Assembly (NCBI GenBank): GCA_026545225.1
Contig: CM048845.1
Coordinates: 117,059,033-117,123,032, forward strand
Direction: 5' to 3'
Source of the DNA: Cornus controversa
Taxonomy: Eukaryota; Streptophyta; Magnoliopsida; Cornales; Cornaceae
DNA length: 64,000 nucleotides
The translations under genes and the position numbers were made by a program. Shown here one piece after another: positions 1 to 11,650 of this stretch. Under the pieces are notes generated by a model that searched no databases, was not told the origin of the DNA, and saw only the letters and a list, made by a program, of their open reading frames with translations. Within the stretch, counting starts at the first letter, position 1; every line of letters starts with the position of its first letter.

Positions 1-129
1 ACATCCACAATCTTACGCCGCGTGTTCGGTGAATGCCTTGGAAAAAGAAACAAAGTTTAAAAAGCACGGGACCCTTGGAAATATTAGCAAGGCAAGTTAT
101 GCTCATATGTTTTGAAATTTTTATTAGCT

Positions 130-884
130 AGACTTATATTTATAATTTGACAAAATTTATACTCATATAATTACACTCAACTCTAATAATGTATTATTTG
201 TTTTACTTCCTTTATTAACTATAAATACATTTTTAAAATCATTTTTCACATTTAAAAGATTGCATTGTCCCAATTTTTTTTTCATTTTTTTCCTTTTAAC
301 CTTAAGTCACACACATACACATACATAAATTTTTTCAACACTAGAAATATATTACAAATTTTATTAAATGTATTTTTAATATATGTTATATTATGTATTT
401 TACTAAAAAAAAACTAAATTTAAATATAAATTAAAAATTATACAAACTTTTTGAAGCTTTATGAATCTTAATATGATGATGATTATGTATATATGTGTAT
501 GTGTATGAAGATTTATCATCAGATTAAGATTCATAAAGTTTCAAAAAATTACAAGAATGTATAATTTGTAATTTTAAATTTAAATTTATTTTATACTAAA
601 ATATGTAATATAACATATATTAAAAATATATTTAATAAAATTTGCCATATATTTCTAGTACTGCAAAAATCTATATGTGCGTGACTTAGGATTAAAGGGG
701 AAGTAATGGAAGGAAAGTTGGGGCAATATAGTCTTTTAAATGTGAAAAATAAAGTCAAAAATGTCTTTTCAGTCAATGAAATAGTAAAACAAATAATACA
801 TATAGTGTTGGGGTTTAGTGTAATCATGCATCAAACCTTAGGGGTGTGAGTGTAAGTTTTGTCAAATTATAAATATGAGTGTAG
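130..884. mobile_element. Foldback (long inverted repeat) element
   Basis: Two arms of roughly 350 bases are inverted copies of each other around a short centre near 480-520. The left arm opens with TTATATTTATAATTTGAC (about 134) and the right arm closes with its complement near 865-880. Inner matches include the ATGAATCTTAATATGATGATG and ATCATCAGATTAAGATTCAT segments on the two sides of the centre. No transposase is present. It looks like a non-autonomous foldback transposon; a transcript through it would form a long hairpin. No target duplication was identified. Confidence 0.7.
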
Positions 885-1157
885 TTGTGACAAACTTCAG
901 GGGGTGTGAGTATATTTTACTCATAATAATAAGAAGAATGTAATATTTTCAAAAATTAATACTTCCATATATAATATATGTGTTTGTGTATTTGATATTG
1001 GTTGCATAAATGTCCGTTCTTTCAATTTTCACGGTTCAAAATCGAAAAAAAATAAAACGCAAGCAAGAAAGAATATTCACACTTTATTTTTAGGATAAAT
1101 TATTATAATCTTTTTTGAAATTTTGTTTAATTACTCTTGGATTAAAGTTTTTAAAAT

Positions 1158-3436
1158 GAGGAGTGCTAGCGGCAATCGCTTAAGCGATTGTCCTTGCACA
1201 TATTGGTGGAAATTAATCACAAAAATTTAATGTTTTCCTGTAATAAATATCCTACTTTTCATCAATCAATATACATTGGTGTCATCAACAAATAAATAAA
1301 ACTATTTATAAAAGAAAAGGGAGCTGATATTGGCACTCCACCAATATCCTCTGGCACTCCACTCCTATATTTTGTAAAATAAAATTACAAAAGTGGTCCT
1401 ATGTTATACCATTTTAGATTCTTATATTTTTAGTACCCTAATTGCCCTTATAATTCAAGACTCAATTTTAATTTAATTTTATTTTTCTTAAAAAAAAAAA
1501 TTTCAACTTTTTTACTTTAGGTTTACAATATAACAATCCATTTATTATCACCCAAATACTATAATTTAGACATTTTTCAATTGAAACTTATTATTCGTGT
1601 TCTTATCCTATATAACTCAAATAATCCAAAATTTGAAATATTCTATTTTTACTCACCAAACGTGTAATTTATTTTTCATGTGTCTTATTTACAAAATAAC
1701 ATAAATTAAAATTTTGAAACATACCATCAATTTGTGAACAAACAAAATAGAAAGGAAGGAGGAGAAAATAAAAAGCAAACCAAGAAAAATATCATATTAA
1801 TTTATTTATTTTTATCTTTTGAAATTTTGGTGCAAAGGCTCCTTAGTTAAATTAAGACAACTACAATTGAAAAAATATTTCATAGAGTCATGTTTTTCTC
1901 TTTTCATCTTTTAATTTATAAAAGTTCTCTATTAAAATAAAAAAGATTTCCTTAGTTTTCTTAAATAACTATATATCATAATTTTTATTCAAGTGAAATT
2001 AAACTTTCTTTTTATTTTAAATATAATTAATTTTTTTTCAAATAAGTTTTATTCATTGATATAATGTTTGTTTCCAACTCAAATATATTTTTAATATTTC
2101 TCTATGTAATCTATTATTAACAACTTCTTCCTAACTTATCTAATCATCTAACTTTTATTATCTGAATTACATACATTTGATTGATACTCTCTAAATTATT
2201 ATATTGAATCCTAAACTTTTTTACTTCTAAAATAAATATTGATAAATTGATTCAACATGAAAAAATAATATTTTAAAATCAACGAAGAAGTATTTTCACA
2301 CCAAAAAAGAACGTGAGAGAGAAGTTGCAATTTAGAGTTAAGAATTCTAACATTATCAAATAAGGACAATTAGGGTATTAAAAATATAAGAATCAAATAT
2401 TGTATAGTAGAAGGACACCTTTGTAGTTGTACTTTACAAAAAGGTGGAAGTGGAGTACCAGAGGATATTGGTGGAGTGCCAATATCAGCTCCCAAAGAAA
2501 AATATGATAAGTATATAAAAGAAAAATATGTTCTTTAATTCAATTAACCATAATTACAAAATTTTAAAAATTATATAAGAAATGATTCTAATAATGAGAT
2601 GTGAAACTTTTGTTAAACTTTTGTGTCTTTTGGGTGTTGTTCAGAAAAAAAAAATACAATTATTAATAAGCAACGTTTGTGTCCTTTGTAGGAAAAGGAA
2701 ACATTTAGAAATATATTAATAACCATATTTAATTTAGAAGGTATTGACTCATATAACAAATAATATAAATATAGGAAAAATATATATAAATATTATAATA
2801 ATGTGAAATGTTTGAGCATTGTTGTGAAAAAAGAAACTTTTAAGAAAAAGAATTAAGAAACGTTTAAGAATACAATTATTAATGACCAACGTTTCTGTCC
2901 TATGACAAGAAAAGAAAATGTTTAGGAATATATTAATAATCATATTTAATTTAGAAAGTATTAACTCATACCAAAAATAATATAAATATAAAAATTAAAA
3001 AATGTATAGAAAAAATAAAAAAGCCTCACACTTTTAGTAGATGATGATAATAATAATAATAGATAGATAGATAGATATAGATATAGATAGATATAAGAGT
3101 CGCATGTATATATTTACTACTTTAAAAATATGTTCTTTAATTCAATTAACCATAATTACAAAATTTTAAAATTATATAGGAAATGATTATAATAAGTATA
3201 TAGATTATTAAAAATATTTAAAAGCAGGACAATATAAACAAATATTAATAAAAATATTTTAATACTTTATATAAATAGTTTTATTTGTTTGTTGATGGCA
3301 CCAATGTAAATACTTTAGAATTATAAGGGTATATTGATTGATGAAAAAATAAGACATTGATTATAGGAAAATATTTAATTTTTGTGATTAATTTTCATCA
3401 ATGCGGTGGGCGACAGTGCAACCGCTAGCACTCCTC
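1158..3436. mobile_element. Mutator-like non-autonomous element with long TIRs and 9-bp TSD
   Basis: Terminal inverted repeats of about 150 bases start GAGGAGTGCTAGCGG at 1158 and end in the complement at 3436. Both ends are flanked by the perfect 9-bp direct repeat TTTTAAAAT (1149-1157 and 3437-3445), the size made by Mutator-superfamily insertion. No transposase ORF is visible. Inside are diverged direct repeats (about 2670-2770 with 2884-2990, and 2526-2596 with 3126-3195) and a second complete element at 1319-2493. Confidence 0.85.
1319..2493. mobile_element. Nested long-TIR element inside the 1158-3436 element
   Basis: The left end GGGAGCTGATATTGGCACTC is matched by the exact complement at the right end (2474-2493). 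Similarity of the arms continues for about 80 bases. The direct repeat AAAGAAAA flanks it (1311-1318 and 2494-2501); a 9-bp reading with one mismatch is also possible, which would fit a Mutator-like element. No coding sequence. It lies just inside the left TIR of the outer element, so it inserted later. Confidence 0.8.
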
Positions 3437-3445
3437 TTTTAAAAT

Positions 3446-4889
3446 ATGGTGGTCAATCTTTCATGTGACTTGGTAGACTTTACTCCGAATATTTCTATCG
3501 TTAATTAATAGTCAATTCTGTTAAAGTCAATTAATATAAAAAATTAAATTGTCAAAACTATCATATGTGATGATGATGGTTTTGGTGTGATATTGATAAA
3601 AAAAAATATGTATATAAGACACGATAATCTTACTCAAAGAATCAAAATTTTAAATTACTTTTTTTATAAAAACATTATAGGCAGAGAGTACCCTCACACC
3701 TCACAAATTTGTTAAAGCTAATCTTATAATGGACATTTGTAGAGTAATTTTATCCATCTATTTCTTGAGAAATCAGGTACACATCACATGCAATATCATT
3801 TCCCGAAAAAGATTGAATTGTCAGTTGCATTTTAATTTTTCAGTACACATAGTGGCGTGAACGCGCGCACACCATGCATATATGTGCAATATCCAAGAGA
3901 TTGTGGCTGTCTTATTTCTCTCTCTTTACTAATCGGATATGACTTTTCTTCTAATCTTTCAAAACTGTTACTTTTAGCAATTTGTACCATTAAATGTACG
4001 ATCAAGATTGTTGGGTGTCCATGTTTATAGAGTGTACGTAACAAGGGAGCGTTGTATCGCAGTAACTTTCTTATTCTATAAAATTAAAGAAGTTACGACA
4101 TCGTTTAGTAAGATGCAGAATGACTATTTTCAGGAATGCATATAATACGATTCTTTACGATTTTTGATGAAATCGGAGCCGGAACGATACCTAACAATTT
4201 TTTAATTTTGGAACTAAAATTAGAATCGTTGACTTCGGTTCGGTTCGGTTCGATTCCGATTCTTTGCGATTTCGATTCCGATTCTTCAACAGTTATTTGA
4301 CAACTTTTTTTTTTAAACATTGACAAGATACACACTCATACTTGTGCACTCCTAATTATAATAATAGATTAAAAACTATTAGTATTTATTTATATATCTT
4401 ATATTATATAAATATATAGAACGTTACAACTTAGAAGCTAAATGTATTTATTTATATATTATATATTTTATATATAAATAGAACACTAGAATTTAGAAGG
4501 TATTAGTATTTATTTATATATTATATATTTTATACTTCATATATTATATAAAATATTAGAACTTAGAAGCTATTATTATTCATTTATATATTATATATTA
4601 CATATATATATATATATATATAATTTTTATGGTTCCGGCTTCGGTTCAGGTTCCTAGTCAAGGAATCAAACTGGAATCGTAGTGAACGGTTCTTAAAATT
4701 TGAAATCGAAATCAGAACCGTAATGAACAGTTCAGTTCGATTCAGATAAGATTTCTTACTACTCTGATTTCACTGAATTTTGATACACCCCTTATTTTCA
4801 CTGTGAAGTAACATATCTGTATATGTCATTTTATTGTGAAAAAAAAAAATAGCATATGTCATTTTATTTGTTTAGAGAACACCTATAAA
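3446..4889. other. Intergenic, AT-rich, no gene seen
   Basis: No supportable ORF. Around 4230-4280 and 4625-4745 there are TTCGGTT/GATTCCGATT-rich stretches that look like the ends of a decayed interspersed repeat; the AT minisatellite at 4370-4620 lies between them. Confidence 0.5.
4370..4620. repeat. AT-rich minisatellite, about four units of 60-70 bp
   Basis: The phrase AGAAGCTATTAGTATTTATTTATATATT recurs in diverged form near 4375, 4433, 4497 and 4567, each followed by a TATATA-rich tail, and ends in a (TA)n run. Confidence 0.65.
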
Positions 4890-5209
4890 CAGGGACGGGG
4901 ACACAGCCACTAGTGGGGGCATCTGCTCCCACTGAATTTTTTTTTTTTTTTTAAGCATTATATACTTATGCTTTTGTAACTTGCCCCTCTAAAATTACCA
5001 AAAAAAGATTCACTAGGCACCCCTTACTTTTTTTTTTTTTTTTTTTTAAATTTGTCTCTCCCATCTTTTTATGTTTGTTCATTTTTTAATCTCTCTCTTT
5101 TTTCCTTTCTCTCTCTCTCGTTGTCCCCTCTCTCTCTCTCTCTCCCATCGCTCTATCCCTTTCAGTTTCTCTCTATTTTCCCCTTCTTTGTCCTCTCTCT
5201 CTCTATCAG

Positions 5210-5240
<31 letters not shown>

Positions 5241-5470
5241 CATTATCTCTCTATATCTATAAAAATAATTTTAAAATAATAAATTCATTTAAATTTTTAA
5301 TAAATAAATTAAAAAATAATAAAGTAAATTTTTAAAAAAATAATTCTTAATAAATAAAATAAATTTTATTAATTAAAGATGATAAATTTACCAATAGAAT
5401 TATTACGATAGTTTGATTATTATTTTTTTCTTAAAGGTCACCCCTCACCAAAATTCCTGGTCCTTCACTG
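4890..5470. mobile_element. hAT-type non-autonomous element in the mannanase promoter
   Basis: The ends are imperfect inverted repeats (CAGGGACGGGGACACAG on the left; complement of the right end CAGTGAAGGACCAGGAAT). A perfect 8-bp direct repeat, CCTATAAA, flanks it (4882-4889 and 5471-5478), the hAT target length. The interior has poly-T runs, a long CT/TC tract (about 5080-5225) and a short (TA)n. No transposase. The right-hand target copy supplies the TATA box of the downstream mannanase gene. Confidence 0.8.
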
Positions 5471-5472
5471 CC

Positions 5473-5479
5473 TATAAAG
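5473..5479 (+). promoter_or_regulatory. TATA box of the mannanase gene
   Basis: TATAAAG lies 50 bases upstream of the chosen ATG, at a spacing that would place transcription start near 5503-5510 and leave a very short leader. It is part of the target duplication of the element at 4890-5470, so everything upstream for 581 bases is transposon sequence. Confidence 0.6.
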
Positions 5480-5528
5480 ATGCTCTACTTCACCTTTTCT
5501 GAACACATTGGCATTTAGAGGGAGAGAG

Positions 5529-7800
5529 ATGAAGCATTTGGTATTGGCTCTTCTCCTTGCTCTTTTGTTTGATCAACAATGTTTTGTGGTTCCAGTTGAG
5601 GCAGGGGATGGTTTCATCAGAACCAGGGGAGTGCATTTTGTTTTAAATGGAAGTCCTTACTATGCCAATGGCTTCAATGCCTACTGGTTGATGTATATGG
5701 CTTCTGACCCATCTCAGAGAGGCAAAGTTTCAGCTGCTTTCAGAGAAGCTTCAAGCCATGGCCTCACAGTTGCTAGAACTTGGGCTTTTAGTGATGGTGG
5801 GTATAGACCTCTACAGTACTCTCCTGGCTCTTACAATGACCAAATGTTTAAGGTCTCTTTCTCTCTCTCTCTAACTCCAATATATATATATACACACACA
5901 CTTCCCTTTCTTAATTGTCCCTTCTTCCAATCTCTTGATGAGCTTTCTTTTGACATTTTCTTCTTTTATTATCAATTGGTTACTTTGAAGGGGTTGGATT
6001 TTGTAATAGCTGAGGCAAGAAGGTATGGAATTAAGCTTGTGTTGAGTTTAGTGAATAACTATGATAACCTTGGAGGCAAGAAACAGTATGTGAATTGGGC
6101 AAGAAGTCAAGGGCAGTATCTCAAATCTGATGATGATTTCTTTAGAAACCCTATTGTGAAGGGATATTACAAGAACCATGTTAAGGTTTCTTTTCAATTT
6201 ATTTGTTGGGTATTCTTTAGAAATTCTCTAAACCCTTTTCTTTTATGAGATATGGGATTTTATAAAACAAAGTTCTTCTTTTTTGTGTGTACCTTTTTTG
6301 CAGACTGTTCTTAACAGATATAATACCATGACTGGAGTTCTTTACAAAAATGACCCAACAATCATGGCCTGGGAGCTTATGAATGAGCCCAGATGCACAT
6401 CAGATCCATCAGGGAGGACCATTCAGGTGCACATGACCTTCACCTCAGCTTGTTATTTTTGTATTCAATTATTTGTACTTTATTTGGTCCTCTCAATAAT
6501 AAATAAGTTAATTTTTCACCAACCCACTTTCTTGGGAGTTTTAACTAATCATGTTCAAGGTGGACCTTGAAGACCCTTTGCATTTAATTTTGATTTTAGT
6601 TTCTTTTTCACATAACATAGAGACTGCATTATATGATATAGATATATACCAAATGCAACAATCCACCTTAATTAGTACTTTGGGTAACCATTGATTGTTT
6701 TGCATATCATTGCCCACCCTCCATACCCACCTTCATAAGGGATTGCCCCTCTTAATAAGTGTCACAGTTGCCGACAAATTGATGCCATGTGCTATTAATT
6801 TCTTAATGTAAGTTCATTTGCAACATGAATTTTGCATTGATGATAAAAGCTAATTGCTAAATTTAATTCATTGGTGATTGTTTGATAGGCCTGGATAATG
6901 GAAATGGCTTCTCACGTGAAGTCGATAGACAGAAATCACTTGCTCGAAGCTGGGTTAGAAGGATTTTATGGACAGTCAACGCCTCAGAGAAAGAGACTCA
7001 ATCCTGCTTTCAATATAGGAACTGACTTCATTGCGAATAATCGGATCCCTGGCATTGATTTTGCTACAGTTCACTCATATCCTGATCAATGGTAACAATC
7101 CACTGATATCATTGCAATTATAAAGATCAAGATTCCAATTTTGTCGTTCTCTTGAAGAGAGCTGTGCACTAAAATGATTTCCATATGCAACTAAAACTGG
7201 CTAATTGAAGCCATTAGCACCACCTTGATGTTATCCAACCAAAACTCAAAGAGTTTGTGATGCTTACTATAATGGTGAGGCTATAAATGTAACTGTAAAA
7301 GAATTGTGCCTCAATTTCTTGACAGGGCTTTGTTCCATGACAGGTTATCAAGCTCAAATGATCAATCCCAACTTTTATTTCTGAACAATTGGCTGAGCAC
7401 ACACATTCAAGATGCACAATACGTTCTTCGCAAGCCATTACTCCTCACAGAATTCGGGAAGTCATCAAAAGATTCTGGTTTCAGCACCTACGAGAGGGAC
7501 CTCTTGTTCAAAACTGTTTATTACAAGGTATACTCGTCAGCCAAGCGTGGTGGAGCAGCTGCTGGAGGGCTGTTTTGGCAACTACTAACTGAAGGCATGG
7601 ACTCCTTCCGAGATGGTTACGAGATAGTTCTGAGCCAAAGCCCCTCAACTGCAAGTGTGATCGCTGAACAGTCCCACAAGCTTTATCAAATAAGGAAAAT
7701 ATTTGCTAGGATGAGAAACATTGAGAGGTGGAAGAGGGCAAGGGCTGCTAGGAGGGCTCAATGGAATGCTAGAAATAGAGGCAAGCGTATCGGAAACTAA
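5529..7800 (+). CDS. MAN: Mannan endo-1,4-beta-mannosidase (GH5), five exons
   Basis: Secreted cell-wall enzyme that cleaves internal beta-1,4 bonds of mannans. Exons by phase-checked splicing: 5529-5852, 5991-6185, 6304-6426, 6889-7091, 7344-7800, giving 433 residues, the usual length of plant MAN proteins. The ATG at 5529 opens a hydrophobic signal peptide (about residues 1-27). The conserved N-terminal block has [22 protein letters not shown] carries the acid/base Glu (about E201) and LLTEFGKS the nucleophile (about E318), the two GH5 catalytic residues. The C-terminus is very basic (Arg/Lys-rich, about 40 residues), seen in some MAN isoforms. Exon 4 ends in TG and exon 5 adds G to make Trp. 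Intron 1 is 138 bases, a multiple of three with no stop. The isoform number is not assigned. Confidence 0.95.
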
Positions 7801-8617
7801 AAATAGGAAGTCCTTGTATGAAATAGAAGTGTGCGCGCGCGCGCGCGCAAAGTGCATGTTGTCAAAGTGAAGGTATGTGTTGTGAGGGTACTTTAGTTTC
7901 TGGGAGATGGTTAATTTCTCTCTTAGAGATGAATGTTGTTCGTCCAGGAGGGTTGCTGTTGAGTGGGATAATTAAATAGATTATATAACTTCTAATAAAG
8001 AAAAAAAAAATAGATTATATAACTTCTCTAGAAATATATATAGTTGCAAGGTTGGTTGTTTAGGAAGTTTGGTGTGATATGTTTGGTTAGTAGAAAGGAA
8101 ACTTGTTTGTTGTATTCCAAAAGGAAACTGATGCCTAGCTTTTATATTACTTGAACTTTGTACCACTTAAAATCAGGTTGTAAGATGAAGGAAATGATAT
8201 ATATAATAGAATGGCTTGAGTACCAATCTTATGGTCCTTGGATTTTATCTCTATATTCGAGCATAATCATATATTTTCTGCACAGGTTAGAAAGCATGAC
8301 TACTAGAAATTTCTGAGAAGTTCCATGCTTTTGCTAAAATTTGCTGCTTCTAAAATGAGAAAAACAAACAATCTTCAAAATTGAATTTTGAAAACACATT
8401 CAATTCACTTTACCCTCTTTTTGTCTTAACTAGGAAATCCTTAAGAGTACTACTGCTCAATCTCTGGTTGCTGCATTATACATGAAAGGTGACATTTGGA
8501 CTTGATATGCAATTCATTACATATAATGGTTTTACCACATAAAAAAGAAAAAGAATTATCAAAATCACTACATGCATGGTTAAGAGTACTATGTTACTAG
8601 TTTGTGACTTTTGAATG
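7801..8617. other. 3' flank of mannanase, no gene seen
   Basis: Contains the 3' untranslated region, with an alternating purine-pyrimidine run GTGTGCGCGCGCGCGCGCGC at about 7830-7848, and otherwise AT-rich unremarkable sequence. Confidence 0.5.
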
Positions 8618-8623
8618 GGGGTG

Positions 8624-9183
8624 GCAAATACGTGTTCCCCGTGTTGTGTTCGTATGTTACTAAATAGTTCAATTTTAATCCGACTTATTTAATAATCGTG
8701 TCAAAATTTCTCAAAATACTAATTCAATCCGTTTATTAAACATGTTATACGTGTCGACCCGTGTAACTCGTTTAATAAACATGTCATATAATGACACAAC
8801 TCGTTTAATAATGTTTTTAACCCGTTTAACTTATATGATATGAGTTTCTCTATTCCTAAAAAATCTCTCCGAAGATCACATAAAAATAAAGTACATATCT
8901 ATAAAATCAAACTATATTATAAATTTTTTATTTATAAATAAACTCCCAAAAACATACTAAGGTGATTTAGGAAGACACTATAGCAATCTCATCCTTGTAT
9001 TTTATTCCTACAACAATTCTATAATATATGAATAACTCATGTCGTAATCATGTTGCGGGTTAGATAACTTAGATCTAAACTCAACACAATTTTTGCGTGT
9101 CGTGTTCATATCGACACGTTTATTAAAGTTTATCTCAAAACTAAACCGACTTAATTCGTGTCTAGTCCAATTTTGTCACCTCG
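8624..9183. repeat. CGTGTT-rich interspersed repeat, copy 1
   Basis: Begins GGGGTGGCAAATACGTG and ends with a rough complement (TTTTGTCACCTC). The interior is built of CGTGTT, ACCCGTTTAA and TTTAATAAACATGTCATATAATGACAC phrases. A diverged relative is at about 52382-53120. Probably a hAT-type MITE by its ends, but no target duplication was found. Confidence 0.55.
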
Positions 9184-9517
9184 CAACATTTTAAGTTTTA
9201 GACTACTAAAATTCTGGTTTGACCTACTCATTAAAATAATAAATAAATAAATAATTCTCATCTGGACATGACAATTGGGCCTAACTGCCTCATGCACATC
9301 CCTTCACTCGCTCAAACCCAGTAGTTCACAAGCCATACTAGGCCAAGATACACAAGCCTCGCAGTTGTGGGCTTTAGACCTTTGAAAATGGACCAATTAT
9401 TCGTATTTGGATCCGTTCTTTAAAACCAACAGAATTTGAATTTGTATGTCGGTCTACTAAGTTCAGTACAGGTATGTAATTGTGTGTATAGTTGCTAAAC
9501 TAACACAGGACGTAAAC

Positions 9518-11650
9518 ATGGTTGTATCAATCAGGCCTCATATGAGGCGGTTATATACAGCATCAACCATTGCTTACAATGAATCCAGAGAACCTTTGGT
9601 TTTAGAGAGAGGCAAAGACTTTTTAGCTCAAAAAACCAATGATGTTACTCGAGTAGATATGCTTGAAGTTAACTCTCAACTGAAGGAATTAGTCAAAACC
9701 GGTCATCTTAATGATGCTCGCCAAATGTTTGAGAAATTGCCTCAGAGAGATGAAATCTCATGGACCACCATCATTTCTGGGTATGTCAGTGCCTTTGATT
9801 CATCAGAAGCATTGGCTTTGTTCTCGAAAATGTGGGTCGATCATACTCTCCGAATGGACCCCTTCGTGCTTAGTCTAGCGCTTAAAGCTTGTGGACTCGG
9901 CTTGAATGTGAAACATGGAGAATTACTACATGGGTATTCCGTAAAAACTGATTTCGTGAACTCTGTTTTTGTGGGGAGTGCCCTTCTGGATATGTATGCA
10001 AAAACTGGCAAAATTTGGGAGGGATGTAGAGTCTTTAACGAAATGCCGTTCAGGAATGTAGTTTCATGGACTGCAATCATAACTGGGCTTGTTCGGGCCG
10101 GTTATAACAATGAGGGGTTGATGTATTTTTCTGAAATGTGGAGAGCAAGAGTGGATTACGATTCGTACACATTCGCTATTGCACTGAAGGCATGCGCTGA
10201 CACAGGTGCTTTGAATTATGGGAGGGAAATTCACACCCAAACAATGAAGAAAGGCTTTGATACAAGCTCGTTTGTTGCTAATACTCTTGCAACTATGTAT
10301 AACAAGTGTGGGAAACTAGAATATGGCTTGTGCTTGTTTGAAAATATGAGGACTAAAGACGTGGTTTCATGGACAACAATAATTACCGCATACATCCAGA
10401 TGGGTCAAGAGGAGCATGCTGTTCAATCATTCTTGCGAATGCGAGAATCAGAAGTAAATCCTAATGAATACACTTTTGCAGCTGTCATATCTGGTTGCTC
10501 CAATCTTGGGAGAATTGAATGGGGTGAACAACTGCATGCTCATGTTTTACATGTAGGCCTTGTGGACTCTTTGTCGGTGGCAAATTCCATCATGGCCATG
10601 TATTCAAAATGTGGGCAGTTGAATTCATCTTCAAAAGTGTTTCATGGGTTGACCAAAAGAGACGTAGTTTCATGGAGTACTATAATTGCTGTGTATGCTC
10701 AAGGAGGTTATGCTGAGGAAGCTTTCGAGTTCCTATCCTGGATGAGAAGGGAAGGGCCAAATCCAACTGAGTTTGCTCTCGCTAGTGTGTTGAGTGTCAG
10801 TGGAAATATGGCCATTCTCGAGCAAGGGAAGCAACTCCATGCTCATGTCTTGTCCATTGGGTTAGAACATACAGCTATGATACAAAGTGCTTTGATCAAT
10901 ATGTACTCAAAATGCGGGAGTATTGAAGAAGCTTCAAGGATCTTTAATGTGGCAGAAAATGATGATATTGTGTCATGGACAGCCATGATTAATGGATATG
11001 CTGAACATGGGTACAGCAGAGAAGCTATTGATTTGTTCGAGAAAATTCATGGGGTCGGTTTAAGACCGGACCCTGTGACCTTCATTGGAGTTCTTTGTGC
11101 TTGCAGCCACGCTGGATTTGTTGACCTCGGATTTCACTATTTCAATTCTATGAGTACAGAGTATAGGATCAATCCTTCAAAAGAACATTATGGTTGTATG
11201 ATTGATCTTCTCTGTAGAGCTGGAAGATTAAGTGACGCTGAGCACATGATCAGAAGTATGCCATTTGAACGGGATGATGTTGTCTGGTCAATTCTGCTAA
11301 GAGCATGTAGTTTACGTGGTGATGTAGAGTGTGGTAGACGCAGCGCAGAGCGGATTCTTGAATTGGATCCAAATTGTGCGGGAACCCATATTACCCTTGC
11401 TAACATTTATGCTGCAAAAGGGAAGTGGCGAGAAGCAGCAGATATAAGGAAGTTAATGAGGTCAAAGGGTGTGATCAAGGAGCCCGGATGGGCTTCGATT
11501 AAGGTCAAGGACCGGGTTACTGCATTTGTGGCTGGTGATAGATCACACCCAGCAGTTGATGATGTATACAGCATTTTGGATTCACTAGCTTCAAGAACAG
11601 AATTTGCTGTCCAAGAAATGGGTTCTTTTCCATATGATGTTGAAGATTAG
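9518..11650 (+). CDS. Pentatricopeptide repeat protein, PLS class with E motifs (At3g47840-like)
   Basis: Single-exon gene of 710 residues from the ATG at 9518; another in-frame ATG lies at 9542. The frame is open upstream but without an earlier ATG. From about residue 55 to 600 it is an unbroken run of PPR motifs with the P-L-S pattern, recognisable by repeated VVSWTTIITAYIQMG, FVANTLATMYNKCGK and EYTFAAVISGCSN type blocks. The tail has KEPGWASIKVKD and FVAGDRSHP, the E/E+ region, and stops without a DYW domain. Such proteins bind organellar RNA and usually act in C-to-U editing with partner deaminases. The order and wording of motifs resemble Arabidopsis At3g47840, recalled rather than aligned. 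The short N-terminus is compatible with organelle targeting; which organelle is not clear. Confidence 0.95.
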   Translation: MVVSIRPHMRRLYTASTIAYNESREPLVLERGKDFLAQKTNDVTRVDMLEVNSQLKELVKTGHLNDARQMFEKLPQRDEISWTTIISGYVSAFDSSEALALFSKMWVDHTLRMDPFVLSLALKACGLGLNVKHGELLHGYSVKTDFVNSVFVGSALLDMYAKTGKIWEGCRVFNEMPFRNVVSWTAIITGLVRAGYNNEGLMYFSEMWRARVDYDSYTFAIALKACADTGALNYGREIHTQTMKKGFDTSSFVANTLATMYNKCGKLEYGLCLFENMRTKDVVSWTTIITAYIQMGQEEHAVQSFLRMRESEVNPNEYTFAAVISGCSNLGRIEWGEQLHAHVLHVGLVDSLSVANSIMAMYSKCGQLNSSSKVFHGLTKRDVVSWSTIIAVYAQGGYAEEAFEFLSWMRREGPNPTEFALASVLSVSGNMAILEQGKQLHAHVLSIGLEHTAMIQSALINMYSKCGSIEEASRIFNVAENDDIVSWTAMINGYAEHGYSREAIDLFEKIHGVGLRPDPVTFIGVLCACSHAGFVDLGFHYFNSMSTEYRINPSKEHYGCMIDLLCRAGRLSDAEHMIRSMPFERDDVVWSILLRACSLRGDVECGRRSAERILELDPNCAGTHITLANIYAAKGKWREAADIRKLMRSKGVIKEPGWASIKVKDRVTAFVAGDRSHPAVDDVYSILDSLASRTEFAVQEMGSFPYDVED

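Noticed and set aside
5052-5279. Ser/Leu/Phe-rich ORFs in two frames before the mannanase gene
   Set aside because: They translate the CT tract of the hAT element; low complexity only.
7831-7848. GC-alternating run as a functional Z-DNA regulatory site
   Set aside because: It lies in a 3' untranslated region and similar short CA/CG runs occur elsewhere (15755-15770, 16025-16044); a microsatellite is the simpler reading.
9841-10080. Minus-strand ORF inside the PPR gene (also 11188-11406)
   Set aside because: Shadow frames of a clearly coding plus-strand gene.
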